Shown one piece after another: positions 55,110-63,790 of a stretch of 64,000 nucleotides of DNA; the first letter of the stretch is position 1; the number at the start of each line of letters is the position of its first letter. The notes under the pieces are model-generated. The model searched no databases, was not told the DNA's origin, and saw only the letters and a program-made list of their open reading frames with translations. The position numbers and the translations under genes were made by a program. This DNA is from Edaphobacter lichenicola. GTDB lineage: Bacteria; Acidobacteriota; Terriglobia; Terriglobales; Acidobacteriaceae. Location of the stretch: assembly GCF_014201315.1 (NCBI RefSeq), contig NZ_JACHDY010000002.1, forward strand, positions 806,001 to 870,000. The letters run 5' to 3'.

Positions 55110-55507
55110 GGTCATGGATAGTCCGCCGTCTTTGTGACCCCAGAGGTGCGGGAACAATACGGGAACATCGAGCAACCTAATACGACCCAAATGATTCCAA
55201 TCCATCCGAAATCCACTAGGATCTAAAGTTCATTTCGTCCGCTACATACGCTGATTCGAAACCACTTCGCTTGAACGCGACGGCAAGTCAAGGTTTGCTC
55301 GACACCGTTCAGACGTTCATCGCTCGTTAACGTCGATCACGATCGCGTCGAAGAGCTTCTGGGAGGACTCGCGAGAAATGGCCCCTCGACTGCACCTCCA
55401 TTCCACAACCACCGTGTCGCTACTTGACGCTCCGATATCAATTTTTGCTTTTCTTAGAGATCAAGACAGCGACGGCGGAATTCGTTGAATCGCGCATAAC
55501 GCACAGA
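55110..55507. other. 398-base gene-free region with integrase-arm-like site and repeat copy B
   Basis: At 55150-55167 it contains GGGAACAATACGGGAACA, matching GGGAACGGTATGGGAACA at 43909-43926 next to the integrase relic except for four of the five spacer bases. It then contains direct repeat copy B. No reading frame is supported, so it is likely a scar of an earlier insertion. Confidence 0.55.
55186..55277. repeat. Diverged direct repeat, copy B
   Basis: Starts CCCAAATGATTCCAATCCAT and includes TCCATCCGA, GATCTAAAGTTCATT, TACATAC and AAACCACTT. Same orientation as copy A (47009-47100). The pair brackets the amylase, receptor and regulator genes. Confidence 0.7.
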
Positions 55508-57745
55508 TCATTCGCGGCTCGCCGCCACGGGCGCTCTGCGTGCCGTGGCGAGGCCCCACGGCCACCAGTTCCAATCGCCTGCAATACGAAGGAGCGCAGG
55601 ACCGATCACAATACGGACCAGTGTCGCGTCAATAAACACGGCTGCAGCGAGCGTAAATCCGATCATCTTGACCACGAGGAAATTTCCGAAGGTGAATGCC
55701 GCGAATACTACGATCATGATCGCGGCGGCGCTCGTAATCAGGCCGGCAGTCCTAGCCAACGCCTCCGGGATTGCGGCGGCTTCACTCATCCCGCTCCTCC
55801 GCGCTTCGAGAACCCGTGCGACCAAAAACACCTCGTAATCCATGCTTAGACCGAAGACGATGGCAAAGGCGACGATAGGAACGAGAGGGAATATGCTACC
55901 GGTTCCTCCCGGAGCTCCCAGAAAGCTACTTCCGTGTCCGTCCTGGAAAACTAGAACTAATGCTCCGAAGGAGGCCGCGACTGAGAGCAGGTTCAGTGCG
56001 ATGGCCTTCACTGCGGCGAAAAGCGATCGGAACCCGGCGAGAAGCGCCAGGAGTGTCGCCCCCACCACCATCGCCATTACCGGCACAAAGCGGGCCGCGA
56101 CAATCGTCTGATAATCGGCATTCAGTGCCGGGATGCCCCCAATTTGGAGTGTCGCTCCGGACACTCCGGTGAGAGCTGCCGCGCCGGTCTTCCGGAGCTC
56201 CCGTACCCAGTCAACTTGATCGCGCAGGGAAACCGCAGTCGCGGGTAGCACCTCGAGCAGCGCGGCCCGTCCGTCACTACTCAGAAATGTGCGCCGCGTC
56301 TCCCGCGAGAGGTCAGGGAGGGAGGCGCGATTGCCCTCCGCAATCGTCGTGATAGAAATGACGCGTGCGCAACGAGGGTCGCGCGCGAGGCGCTTACTGA
56401 GGCGATCGAGCGCGTTCCATCCCGCGTCGGTTTGCGCAATGGAATCCGCAGGCAGTTCGACAACGACGCGCATCGAATAAACAACGCCGGCCCGATCCAT
56501 CCGTTCTAGGGTGTGCAGCGCATGGACTGATTCCGCCGACTCCGGGAGCCAATTCCCTTTGGGGACACTGGTATCCAGCCGCTTGGCTTGCCAGGCGAGC
56601 AACATCAAGGGTGCGCCCGCCAGAAACAGGGCAAGCCAAGGATTGGCGACAATCACATTTCCCCATTTCCTCCAACGGTTTCCCGTACGCGCAGCCCGCT
56701 GCGCATCCAGCCTCGGAGTAAACGGCATCCGGCCGGCATCAATCCTCGGGCCGAGCAATGCCAGCGCCGCCGGAACGAGGGTATTTGTAAGCAACACACT
56801 GATTCCCGCCACCAGGAATCCCGCGACGCCGATGGAACGGATCTCGCTAATGGGAACCGTCAAGAGCGCTAGAAATCCGATGGCTACTGTCGAAGCTGAA
56901 ATCAGAAGCGTATGACCGGCCTGACGTGCCGCCATGACCGAGGCTACAGATCCGTCGTGTCCAATGGAAATCGCTTCTCGGAAGCGGCTGACCATGAGGA
57001 GCGCATAGTCGATTCCCAAGCCCAAGCCAAGCATGGTGGCCAGATTCTGAACCAGAATGGACAAGTGGAATCGCTGCGCTAATAACCCGGTAATCGCCAG
57101 AGTGGTTGCGATGGCAATCTGGCCAACCGCCAATGGAATCACGGCGGCGACTAGACTGCCGAAAGCCACCAGCAAAAGTGCGAGGGTCGCGGGAATCACC
57201 AGGCTTTCGCCGCGTTGCACGTCATCGGCGCTAGCTTTGCGAATGTCGAAATTCAGCGGAAGTTCGCCGGTTAGTTCGAGCTTCACTGCCGGGTAATCGC
57301 CCCGCAATTGATCAGCGAGAGAGTTTGTCACTTCGTGAAGCTTAGGAACAAGCGACTCCACTGGACCGTCGGTTGACGCGAGTCCCACCAGAACAAACGT
57401 CCCACCTTCCCGGCCCAGAAAAATCGGATCGCGCAACTCGAGATGGGAAACAACTCCGGACACACCGGGTTCCTCCCTCAATCTCGCCACAATGGTTGCT
57501 AACGCTTGCTGGCCTTCCTCCGAATCCGCGGGTGGGAGTCCCCGGATCACCAGGACGACGCGGTCAACGAATGGCGAACGAAAACGACTGGCCAACTCCT
57601 GCCGGACACTTTCCGCTTCACTACCTTCGACACGGGTTGCCGTCTCCAGATGGCGCTCGGCGTGAAACGAGAATGGAAGAAGCGCAATGGCGGCGGCAAG
57701 GACTACCCCGGCCACCCAGAACCGGCGGACAGACATGAGACCCAT
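55508..57745 (-). CDS. MMPL/RND-family transporter
   Basis: About 745 aa, two halves of about six membrane helices, each with a large exported loop, as in MMPL and HpnN proteins. The proton-relay motifs are GLGIDYALLMVSRFREA in the first half and FGLSMDYEVFLVARVLEARR in the second. MMPL proteins export lipids, in mycobacteria often those made by fatty acyl-AMP ligase pathways; the AMP-ligase fusion gene 1 kb away supports such a link here but does not prove it. Start at ATG 57745 or 57736; a TTG at 57757 is also open. It is the first gene of the compositionally different 55.5-64 kb block. Confidence 0.88.
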   Translation of the reverse strand: MGLMSVRRFWVAGVVLAAAIALLPFSFHAERHLETATRVEGSEAESVRQELASRFRSPFVDRVVLVIRGLPPADSEEGQQALATIVARLREEPGVSGVVSHLELRDPIFLGREGGTFVLVGLASTDGPVESLVPKLHEVTNSLADQLRGDYPAVKLELTGELPLNFDIRKASADDVQRGESLVIPATLALLLVAFGSLVAAVIPLAVGQIAIATTLAITGLLAQRFHLSILVQNLATMLGLGLGIDYALLMVSRFREAISIGHDGSVASVMAARQAGHTLLISASTVAIGFLALLTVPISEIRSIGVAGFLVAGISVLLTNTLVPAALALLGPRIDAGRMPFTPRLDAQRAARTGNRWRKWGNVIVANPWLALFLAGAPLMLLAWQAKRLDTSVPKGNWLPESAESVHALHTLERMDRAGVVYSMRVVVELPADSIAQTDAGWNALDRLSKRLARDPRCARVISITTIAEGNRASLPDLSRETRRTFLSSDGRAALLEVLPATAVSLRDQVDWVRELRKTGAAALTGVSGATLQIGGIPALNADYQTIVAARFVPVMAMVVGATLLALLAGFRSLFAAVKAIALNLLSVAASFGALVLVFQDGHGSSFLGAPGGTGSIFPLVPIVAFAIVFGLSMDYEVFLVARVLEARRSGMSEAAAIPEALARTAGLITSAAAIMIVVFAAFTFGNFLVVKMIGFTLAAAVFIDATLVRIVIGPALLRIAGDWNWWPWGLATARRAPVAASRE

Positions 57746-57950
57746 GATGTCATACAAGATAGTTGCCAGTTAAATGGATACTCACATTCTCTGCTCGCAT
57801 CGAAGGAGTTCAGTGGCCAAAATAGTCGCCCGGTGTGGAACCGGTTCGTATGGCTGTGCTTTGCAGAGTGGTCGTGGAAACACGCTCATAGTGCTCGCTT
57901 ACCCGGCTATCCGAATCTGCTAAATTGGTTCTATCGGATTAGGAGGATCA

Positions 57951-58730
57951 ATCCTTAAATTCGCGTTTCTTGCCCTGGTTGCCACCCTTGAAGTTGGAGC
58001 CTCTGACCCCCGCGTTGGCTCCTGGACGCTTGTCTCGGCACAGTCTGCTCTGGATCCTCCCAGCAAACTCTCCATCACATCTCTAAATGATGGCGTGCAT
58101 GTCGTCATGTCGGGCGAGACCCACCTCGATTTCACAGCGAAATTCGACGGACACGACTCGTCCGTACCAAGCAATCCAGCGTTCAATCAAGTCGAACTGC
58201 GCAGGATCGATAAGAAGCAGGCAGAGGTGAAGGAGAAGAAGGACGGAGCAGTCGTGGCGACGGTCCGCGAAAAACTTTCGAGTGATGGGAACGAGTTAAC
58301 GATCACGACTGCGAGCAAAGGCCATCTCGATCAGGTCACAGTCTGGACACGAAGCGGAGGTGCGAAGGGCGCCCGTGACCTATTCGCTGGCGAGTGGAAG
58401 CAAGACCTCAGCAAGACTCGTATGCGGCAAGGGACAGTGCTCAAGATCGAGCCGGACGGAAAGGACGGGGTCCGTTTTTCCGGTGAGTTCAGCTACACGG
58501 CCCGTTTTGACGGGAAGCAGTACGATCTGAAGAACTCGCGCAACGATACCGTGACGCTTGAGCTGGTCGATCCTCACACGGTGGATTCGATCTACCGGCG
58601 AGGCGATCAAGTCGCTCAAAAGGATAGGTGGATCGTTTCCGGTGACGGGCACCAGATGACGTTAACCACTACAGGGACGTTGGAAACCGGCCAGCGCATA
58701 ACCGAGAAGCTGGTGTTTAGAAAGCAGTAG
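57951..58730 (+). CDS. Small secreted protein with uncertain start (ATC in place of ATG)
   Basis: The frame encodes about 259 aa starting LKFAFLALVATLEVGA after position 57951, a good signal peptide, preceded by a perfect AGGAGG at 57941-57946. No ATG, GTG or TTG lies at proper distance; an ATC codon occupies the spot. Either ATC is used as a rare start, or the start was lost by mutation and translation begins at GTG 58095 without the signal. The mature part has VGSWTLVSAQSALDPPSKL, then two similar halves with TARFDGKQYDLKN and FTAKFDGHDSS, likely lipocalin-like beta structure. Its 3' end overlaps the convergent fusion gene by 14 bases. Function unknown. Confidence 0.6.
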   Translation: MLKFAFLALVATLEVGASDPRVGSWTLVSAQSALDPPSKLSITSLNDGVHVVMSGETHLDFTAKFDGHDSSVPSNPAFNQVELRRIDKKQAEVKEKKDGAVVATVREKLSSDGNELTITTASKGHLDQVTVWTRSGGAKGARDLFAGEWKQDLSKTRMRQGTVLKIEPDGKDGVRFSGEFSYTARFDGKQYDLKNSRNDTVTLELVDPHTVDSIYRRGDQVAQKDRWIVSGDGHQMTLTTTGTLETGQRITEKLVFRKQ

Positions 58731-61700
58731 CGGCTGATGAATCCGTGCAGGCCATCTCATTATCTGGCGGTGACACAGCACTGGGCTCACCGGCCGCAAC
58801 CGAGATAATCCCCTTGCGATGCATGAATTTCAGAATGCCGTTGACCGTATCTTCGAGAGATGGATCCGCTTTGCCCCACTTTGAGGCATCCCGGGCCGTT
58901 TGATAGCAGGAGTTGTCATAGCGTTTGAACTCCATCGCGGAGATGTTGTCCACGGAGCCAACCAGGAAGTCCAGAAGCGGAAAGAGAAGATCTTCCTTCC
59001 GGCATCTCCGGATCAGCTCGGGAACGAAATCGGAGATGCTGAATATTTCGAATTGACGTCCCGTCGCCTGAGTGATGAGTCCGGTAATGTCCAACATGTT
59101 CGCGTAATCGTCCCGCACCACATGGAACGTCTTATTCTCAGTGCCGGGTGTCGTTGAAATCGCAACGATGTTGTTCGCCACAATATCCGCGGGAACGAAA
59201 CTCACTTGGTTCAGGGCATCGACTCCAATACCGTGATTCACCATGAACGCAACTAAGCGAACGGCGATATCGAAGTTGTTGCCTCCGCCAGTAACCGACG
59301 GACTCACTAGGGCGGGACGGAAGATCCGCACGGGAAGTCCCTTGTCGCGCGCGTCTGCAACCACCTGTTCGGCTACCCATTTGGTCTGGCTGTAACCGAA
59401 ATCAAGAAGCTCCATGTCCTGGTTCATGTCGGTCTCATGCAGGACGCTCTTCACGGCCCAGCCAAACACGAAGGTAGTCGAGACGTAGTTGAACTCCTTG
59501 GTCCGACCCTCGAATGCCAGTCTCAAGACTTCGTTCGTCCCCATTACGTTTGCGTCACGCATGCGATCGTAGTTGAACAGGTAGTTCACTGTGGCGCCAT
59601 TGTGAAACACCGCATCCATTTCATTGGCGAGGAAATCCCAGACGTCCTGCGTCAAGCCTAGATTTGGTAGCCCGAGATCGCCGCAAATGGGAATCACGCG
59701 AGACTCGAACATCTGCATCAGCACGGCCCCGCAAGGCCCCATCGATCCCATCGCCGCCCTCAGTCTTTGCCTGCCCTGAACGTCGTCGGAAGACCTGACG
59801 AGAACATAAATCTTCGCACGCGTCTGGTCCAGAAGGCTCTTCATGAGGAACGGTCCGATGAAACCGGTACCGCCCGTCAGCAGAATATGATTCAGGACCG
59901 GCATCTCGGGTAGCGACGTAGGCGCCGGAGGCACGAAGGCGAGCTTTCTGTCGTCGCTCATCATCTGCTTTTCCGCTGTGCGCTGCTCTTCACGGAACGC
60001 CGCCAGGGAATGACGCAGCATCTCCAGTGCTTCTTTCGGAGCACTCTCCAACTGTTCGGCCAGCTGAAATAGCTCGGCCACGCTGACACGCTGAATGACA
60101 CCGATATCTACCTGCCTCGCAAGCATCTCGGCGCCTTTATCCTTTAGAAGCTCTTTGAGTTCATGCATGAACACGACAAGATCCAGGGAATCAAGCCCAG
60201 CCTCGATGAGGTTGTATGATTCCGTGCCTGTCAAGTTGTACCTGGCTTTCAATATGTCGAAAGACGACTGGATGTCAGAATCGGACGCGCACACCCCGGC
60301 GTCCTTCTCCCGTGAAAAATCGGAAAGAACACTAAACTGGCCATCCAGCCACATCTGCTTGGTCTTATGGCGCATGATCTTGCCAGAGCTGGTTCTCGGT
60401 ATCGCACGAGGCGCAATAAAGGAGATCAGCGCCACTTCCACGTTGAGATAACTCCGGACCGCAGCGGCAATCTTCCGCGCGTCCGGAAGCGCCTTAGGAT
60501 TTTTCACTTCGGCCACGATTGCCAGCGCAGGCTCGCTGTCTTCGTCAATCTGGAAAGCGGCGACGCAATGGTTCCTGATCAGGCTGGACGCCCTCTCCAC
60601 AACGTTCTCGAGATCTTGGGGGTAATAGTTTTGCCCGCGGAGGATGATCATGTCCTTGATGCGGCCGCACACGAAGAGCTCGCCATCGTGGAAGAATCCC
60701 ATGTCACCGGTCCGAAGGTAGCCATCGTCATAGGGACTATCGTCTACCAACCGCGCACGAAACTGCTTCAGGGTCCTTTCCGGATTATTCCAGTAACCCA
60801 GGCACTTACCGCTTCCGGCGATCCAAATTTCGCCGATATGGCCTGCAGTCAGTGCGACGTGCTGTTCCGGATCCACGATCTTAACGTCAAAACCCGGGAG
60901 GGGAGTTCCACAACTGACAATCTGTGTGGCCCCGCCGATTTCGGAGACCTCGGTAGTCATGCGAGCCTTCCCGAGCGCGAGGGCACGTTTGTTGACGGAA
61001 ACGATATTGCGGCCGCCGAGCGAAACCGCCAGAGTATTTTCTGCGAGCCCATAGGCGGCATAAAAGCTCTCTGACTTGAGCCCGAAGGGCTGAAACGCCT
61101 CCAGAAACCGTGTGAAAGTATCCGGTTTTACGGGTTCCGCGGCGCACATCAACACGCGGAGCGAACTGAGATCGCAACCTTCCAGACTCTCCTTGGAAAG
61201 CCTCTTGGCGCGCAGGCAATAGTCGTAAGCGAAGTTGGGGGCTGCCGTTGCGGTGGCCCGATAGGTTTGTATCGCGTCGAACCACAGGACCGGCCGCTGA
61301 ATGAAGTCCGTGGCAGCAAAACCGTACGTCGTGCCGCCTTTCAGCGCGGGATAAAGGTAACACCCGATCAGCCCCATATCGTGATACTGCGGAAGCCAGG
61401 ATACGACTACTGGCGAGGGATGGTCGATCACGAGCGGACAGGTCTCTAGGATGTTTTCGTGCGTCACCATCACGCCCTTGGGCTCCATCGTCGACCCCGA
61501 CGTGTACTGGAGAAACAGAATCTCCGAAGTGCCGAAAAAAGGTTCGTCCGAAATTGTATCCACGAAGTCTTCCGTGACGATCCACGGAAGACCGGAGATG
61601 TAGTCGACGTCGACGCCGGACGCCGAGACTCCACTTCGGGTGAGATTCGTCTTCAGAGATGCGTGGTAGTCCTTGCTGGTTAAAATCCCGGCCGCCTGGC

Positions 61701-62031
61701 AATCCTTCGCGATGTGCACCATTTTGTACAGGGCGCTCTGGAAGCCACGAGAACTAGGGGGATAGACGGGCACGGGGATCAATCCGGCGCGCACGCAACC
61801 AAAAAACGCGCAGATCATTTCGAGCCCCGGCGGGTAGGCGAGCAGGATCCGGTCCTCCGCCGCGAAACGACGCCCTTTCCGCAAGTGTCCGGCGATCGCC
61901 TTCGTCCGCCGGAGAAACGACGCGTAGGTGTAGCTTTCGATTGGATTGCCGTTCAGGTCAAGGTATGAATAAAGGAGTTTGTGCGGGTGCTCGTCCCCCA
62001 GCCTATCCAGTTGGTCTAAGATTGACGCCAT
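58717..62031 (-). CDS. Fatty acyl-AMP ligase - acyl carrier - thioester reductase fusion
   Basis: A 1104-aa multidomain enzyme. Residues 1-570: adenylate-forming domain of FAAL type (FLQYTSGSTMEPKGVMVTHE, YLRTGDMGFFHDGELFVCGR, and MIILRGQNYYPQDLE). Residues about 575-660: carrier domain with the phosphopantetheine serine in IEAGLDSLDLVVF. From about residue 705: NAD(P)H-dependent thioester reductase of the SDR type (LLTGGTGFIGPFLMKSLL, and FGYSQTKWVAEQ with the Tyr/Lys pair). It should load a fatty acid onto its own carrier and later release it as an aldehyde or alcohol. No ketosynthase is present, so it need not elongate the chain. Divergent from the desaturase gene (506-base gap) and convergent with the small secreted protein. 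Confidence 0.92.
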   Translation of the reverse strand: MASILDQLDRLGDEHPHKLLYSYLDLNGNPIESYTYASFLRRTKAIAGHLRKGRRFAAEDRILLAYPPGLEMICAFFGCVRAGLIPVPVYPPSSRGFQSALYKMVHIAKDCQAAGILTSKDYHASLKTNLTRSGVSASGVDVDYISGLPWIVTEDFVDTISDEPFFGTSEILFLQYTSGSTMEPKGVMVTHENILETCPLVIDHPSPVVVSWLPQYHDMGLIGCYLYPALKGGTTYGFAATDFIQRPVLWFDAIQTYRATATAAPNFAYDYCLRAKRLSKESLEGCDLSSLRVLMCAAEPVKPDTFTRFLEAFQPFGLKSESFYAAYGLAENTLAVSLGGRNIVSVNKRALALGKARMTTEVSEIGGATQIVSCGTPLPGFDVKIVDPEQHVALTAGHIGEIWIAGSGKCLGYWNNPERTLKQFRARLVDDSPYDDGYLRTGDMGFFHDGELFVCGRIKDMIILRGQNYYPQDLENVVERASSLIRNHCVAAFQIDEDSEPALAIVAEVKNPKALPDARKIAAAVRSYLNVEVALISFIAPRAIPRTSSGKIMRHKTKQMWLDGQFSVLSDFSREKDAGVCASDSDIQSSFDILKARYNLTGTESYNLIEAGLDSLDLVVFMHELKELLKDKGAEMLARQVDIGVIQRVSVAELFQLAEQLESAPKEALEMLRHSLAAFREEQRTAEKQMMSDDRKLAFVPPAPTSLPEMPVLNHILLTGGTGFIGPFLMKSLLDQTRAKIYVLVRSSDDVQGRQRLRAAMGSMGPCGAVLMQMFESRVIPICGDLGLPNLGLTQDVWDFLANEMDAVFHNGATVNYLFNYDRMRDANVMGTNEVLRLAFEGRTKEFNYVSTTFVFGWAVKSVLHETDMNQDMELLDFGYSQTKWVAEQVVADARDKGLPVRIFRPALVSPSVTGGGNNFDIAVRLVAFMVNHGIGVDALNQVSFVPADIVANNIVAISTTPGTENKTFHVVRDDYANMLDITGLITQATGRQFEIFSISDFVPELIRRCRKEDLLFPLLDFLVGSVDNISAMEFKRYDNSCYQTARDASKWGKADPSLEDTVNGILKFMHRKGIISVAAGEPSAVSPPDNEMACTDSSAATAF

Positions 62032-62537
62032 AATAGATCAGCAATACCCCGAGGTTTGAGTAGAAAAACTCAGTACGTAAAAAAAACCAAACGTCTTACC
62101 GCTGCCCGGGCCCTGGTGAGGCAAAACCGACTGAGTCTCGGAGTGCGGAACTAGAGTGCGGGTCGACTTTGAAAACAAATGCATAACCATACTGTGCCGA
62201 GTGCGTCGCTCGTCCGGTCAGGGGTAAGTGTCCTGATGGCCGAATGCACGAGAACGAGGAAGTCTTGCGGTGCCCCGCCAAGGCGGCTGCCCTGTTCAAA
62301 GCATCTTCGCCTTATACGACTATCGGTTATGTTAGCAGAGCCACGAAGAAATGCGACGCGTCATCGCTTTTCAAGAGCCGACGCACCACGCAAGCTCCGT
62401 CTGGTCCGAATTTCCTTGATTCCGATTAAGTCTTCGCGCTAGCATCGACTTTGTACGCTGCCAGGGCGGGGCAACAGATCCGCTGCTTGCTTCGGCCACC
62501 GCTGCTACCTGACCTGGATGCGTCGGACTTAATAAAT
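62032..62537. other. Long divergent leader between ligase fusion and desaturase
   Basis: A 506-base gap without a convincing gene on either strand. It would hold the promoters of both divergent genes. An open frame reaching upstream of the desaturase start to 62451 (TTG) encodes a basic stretch without similarity and is probably not translated. Confidence 0.4.
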
Positions 62538-63692
62538 ATGATTGCGGAGGCCCGGGTGTCTGAGACAGAAGCGGTTATCACTCTAACCCCGGATATCGGC
62601 GATCTTGTACCATCTGAGGCCTTGCCGCAGCAGTCGGTCGACGGCCCTGCAGGTGTCTCTTCCTTTCCGAAAGTCTTACGCCGGCGCCTCGACAAGTTCT
62701 TTGCCGACGGGAACATTTCTCCCAAAGCCGACCGCACGATGTGGGTCAAGATCACAGCGGGTCTGGCAGTGCTGGCAGGCAGCTGGATTGCTCTCTACGC
62801 GTTCGAGCCGGATTCATGGAAGTTTGTTGCCCTCTATCTTTTGGGCGGCCTCGCCCAGACATTCCTCTTGCTGAACATCGCCCACGACAGCAACCACAAC
62901 GCGATCTCTTCTGTACCGTCGGTCAATAAGACACTGAACTATGTCTTCGATGTTTGCGGAATAAACTCGTACATGTGGCGTATCCTCCACCATCGAGGCC
63001 ACCACTCCTGCGTCAATGTCCACGGCGAAGACGACGCGCTTACGGGACGCGGCATCCTTCGGTTTACGCCCCATGAACCCCGCAAGCCCCTGCAGCGGTT
63101 CCAACACATCTACGGGCTGTTCCTGTACGCGCTGTTCTCGCTGGATTATGTTTTCGTAAGGGACTTTGAGTGCTTCTTCTTTCCGTCCCACGACTATCTG
63201 AGCCGGACCAGGCATCCGGTGCGGGAATACGCCATCCTCTTTGCGGGGAAGGCGTTCTACCTCACGTACATGCTCATTTTGCCGGTGGTGGTTCTGGGGA
63301 AATCGCCTCTGTTAGTTGCTGCGGCGTTCGTGCTAGTCCATTTAATCGTCGGTTCGACTGTATCGCTGGTATTCCAGACTACGCACACTGTCGACAGCAC
63401 GTACTTTCCCTCGGACCGTGGCGAGTTTGACAACGGCGTATATCACATCTTCGCGACCACGGCCGATTACGCGACGACGAACCCGGTCGTGAGCTGGCTC
63501 GTGGGCGGGCTCAACCATCACATCGTCCATCATCTGTGCCCCTTTGTGTGCCACACCCACTATGCTCCACTTACCCGGATTGTGAAGGAGACCGCCGAAG
63601 AGTTTGGCATTCCCTATCGTCAACACTCCACCATGACGCGCGCAATCTGGCATCATCTGATACTTTTGAAGCAACTGGGCAACGAAAACTGA
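62538..63692 (+). CDS. Membrane fatty-acid desaturase
   Basis: About 384 aa with at least four membrane helices. The three His boxes of acyl-lipid/acyl-CoA desaturases are intact: HDSNHNAI (HxxxH), HHRGHHSCVN (HxxHH) and HHIVHHLCP (HxxHH). The enzyme introduces a C=C or a further unsaturation into a fatty acyl chain using O2 and two electrons; the acyl donor here may be the carrier of the neighbouring fusion protein. The N-terminal 70 residues are polar. ATG 62538 chosen; the ribosome site is weak. A P450 gene follows 98 bases later on the same strand. Confidence 0.92.
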   Translation: MIAEARVSETEAVITLTPDIGDLVPSEALPQQSVDGPAGVSSFPKVLRRRLDKFFADGNISPKADRTMWVKITAGLAVLAGSWIALYAFEPDSWKFVALYLLGGLAQTFLLLNIAHDSNHNAISSVPSVNKTLNYVFDVCGINSYMWRILHHRGHHSCVNVHGEDDALTGRGILRFTPHEPRKPLQRFQHIYGLFLYALFSLDYVFVRDFECFFFPSHDYLSRTRHPVREYAILFAGKAFYLTYMLILPVVVLGKSPLLVAAAFVLVHLIVGSTVSLVFQTTHTVDSTYFPSDRGEFDNGVYHIFATTADYATTNPVVSWLVGGLNHHIVHHLCPFVCHTHYAPLTRIVKETAEEFGIPYRQHSTMTRAIWHHLILLKQLGNEN

Positions 63693-63790
63693 TTTTGAGC
63701 CTTTCGTCTTTTACCTATGACTACCCTACCGACTCCGGCAAACTACCTGAAATCTCTCACCGTTCTGGGCCAGCAGCCTAGCCGCGAGGT

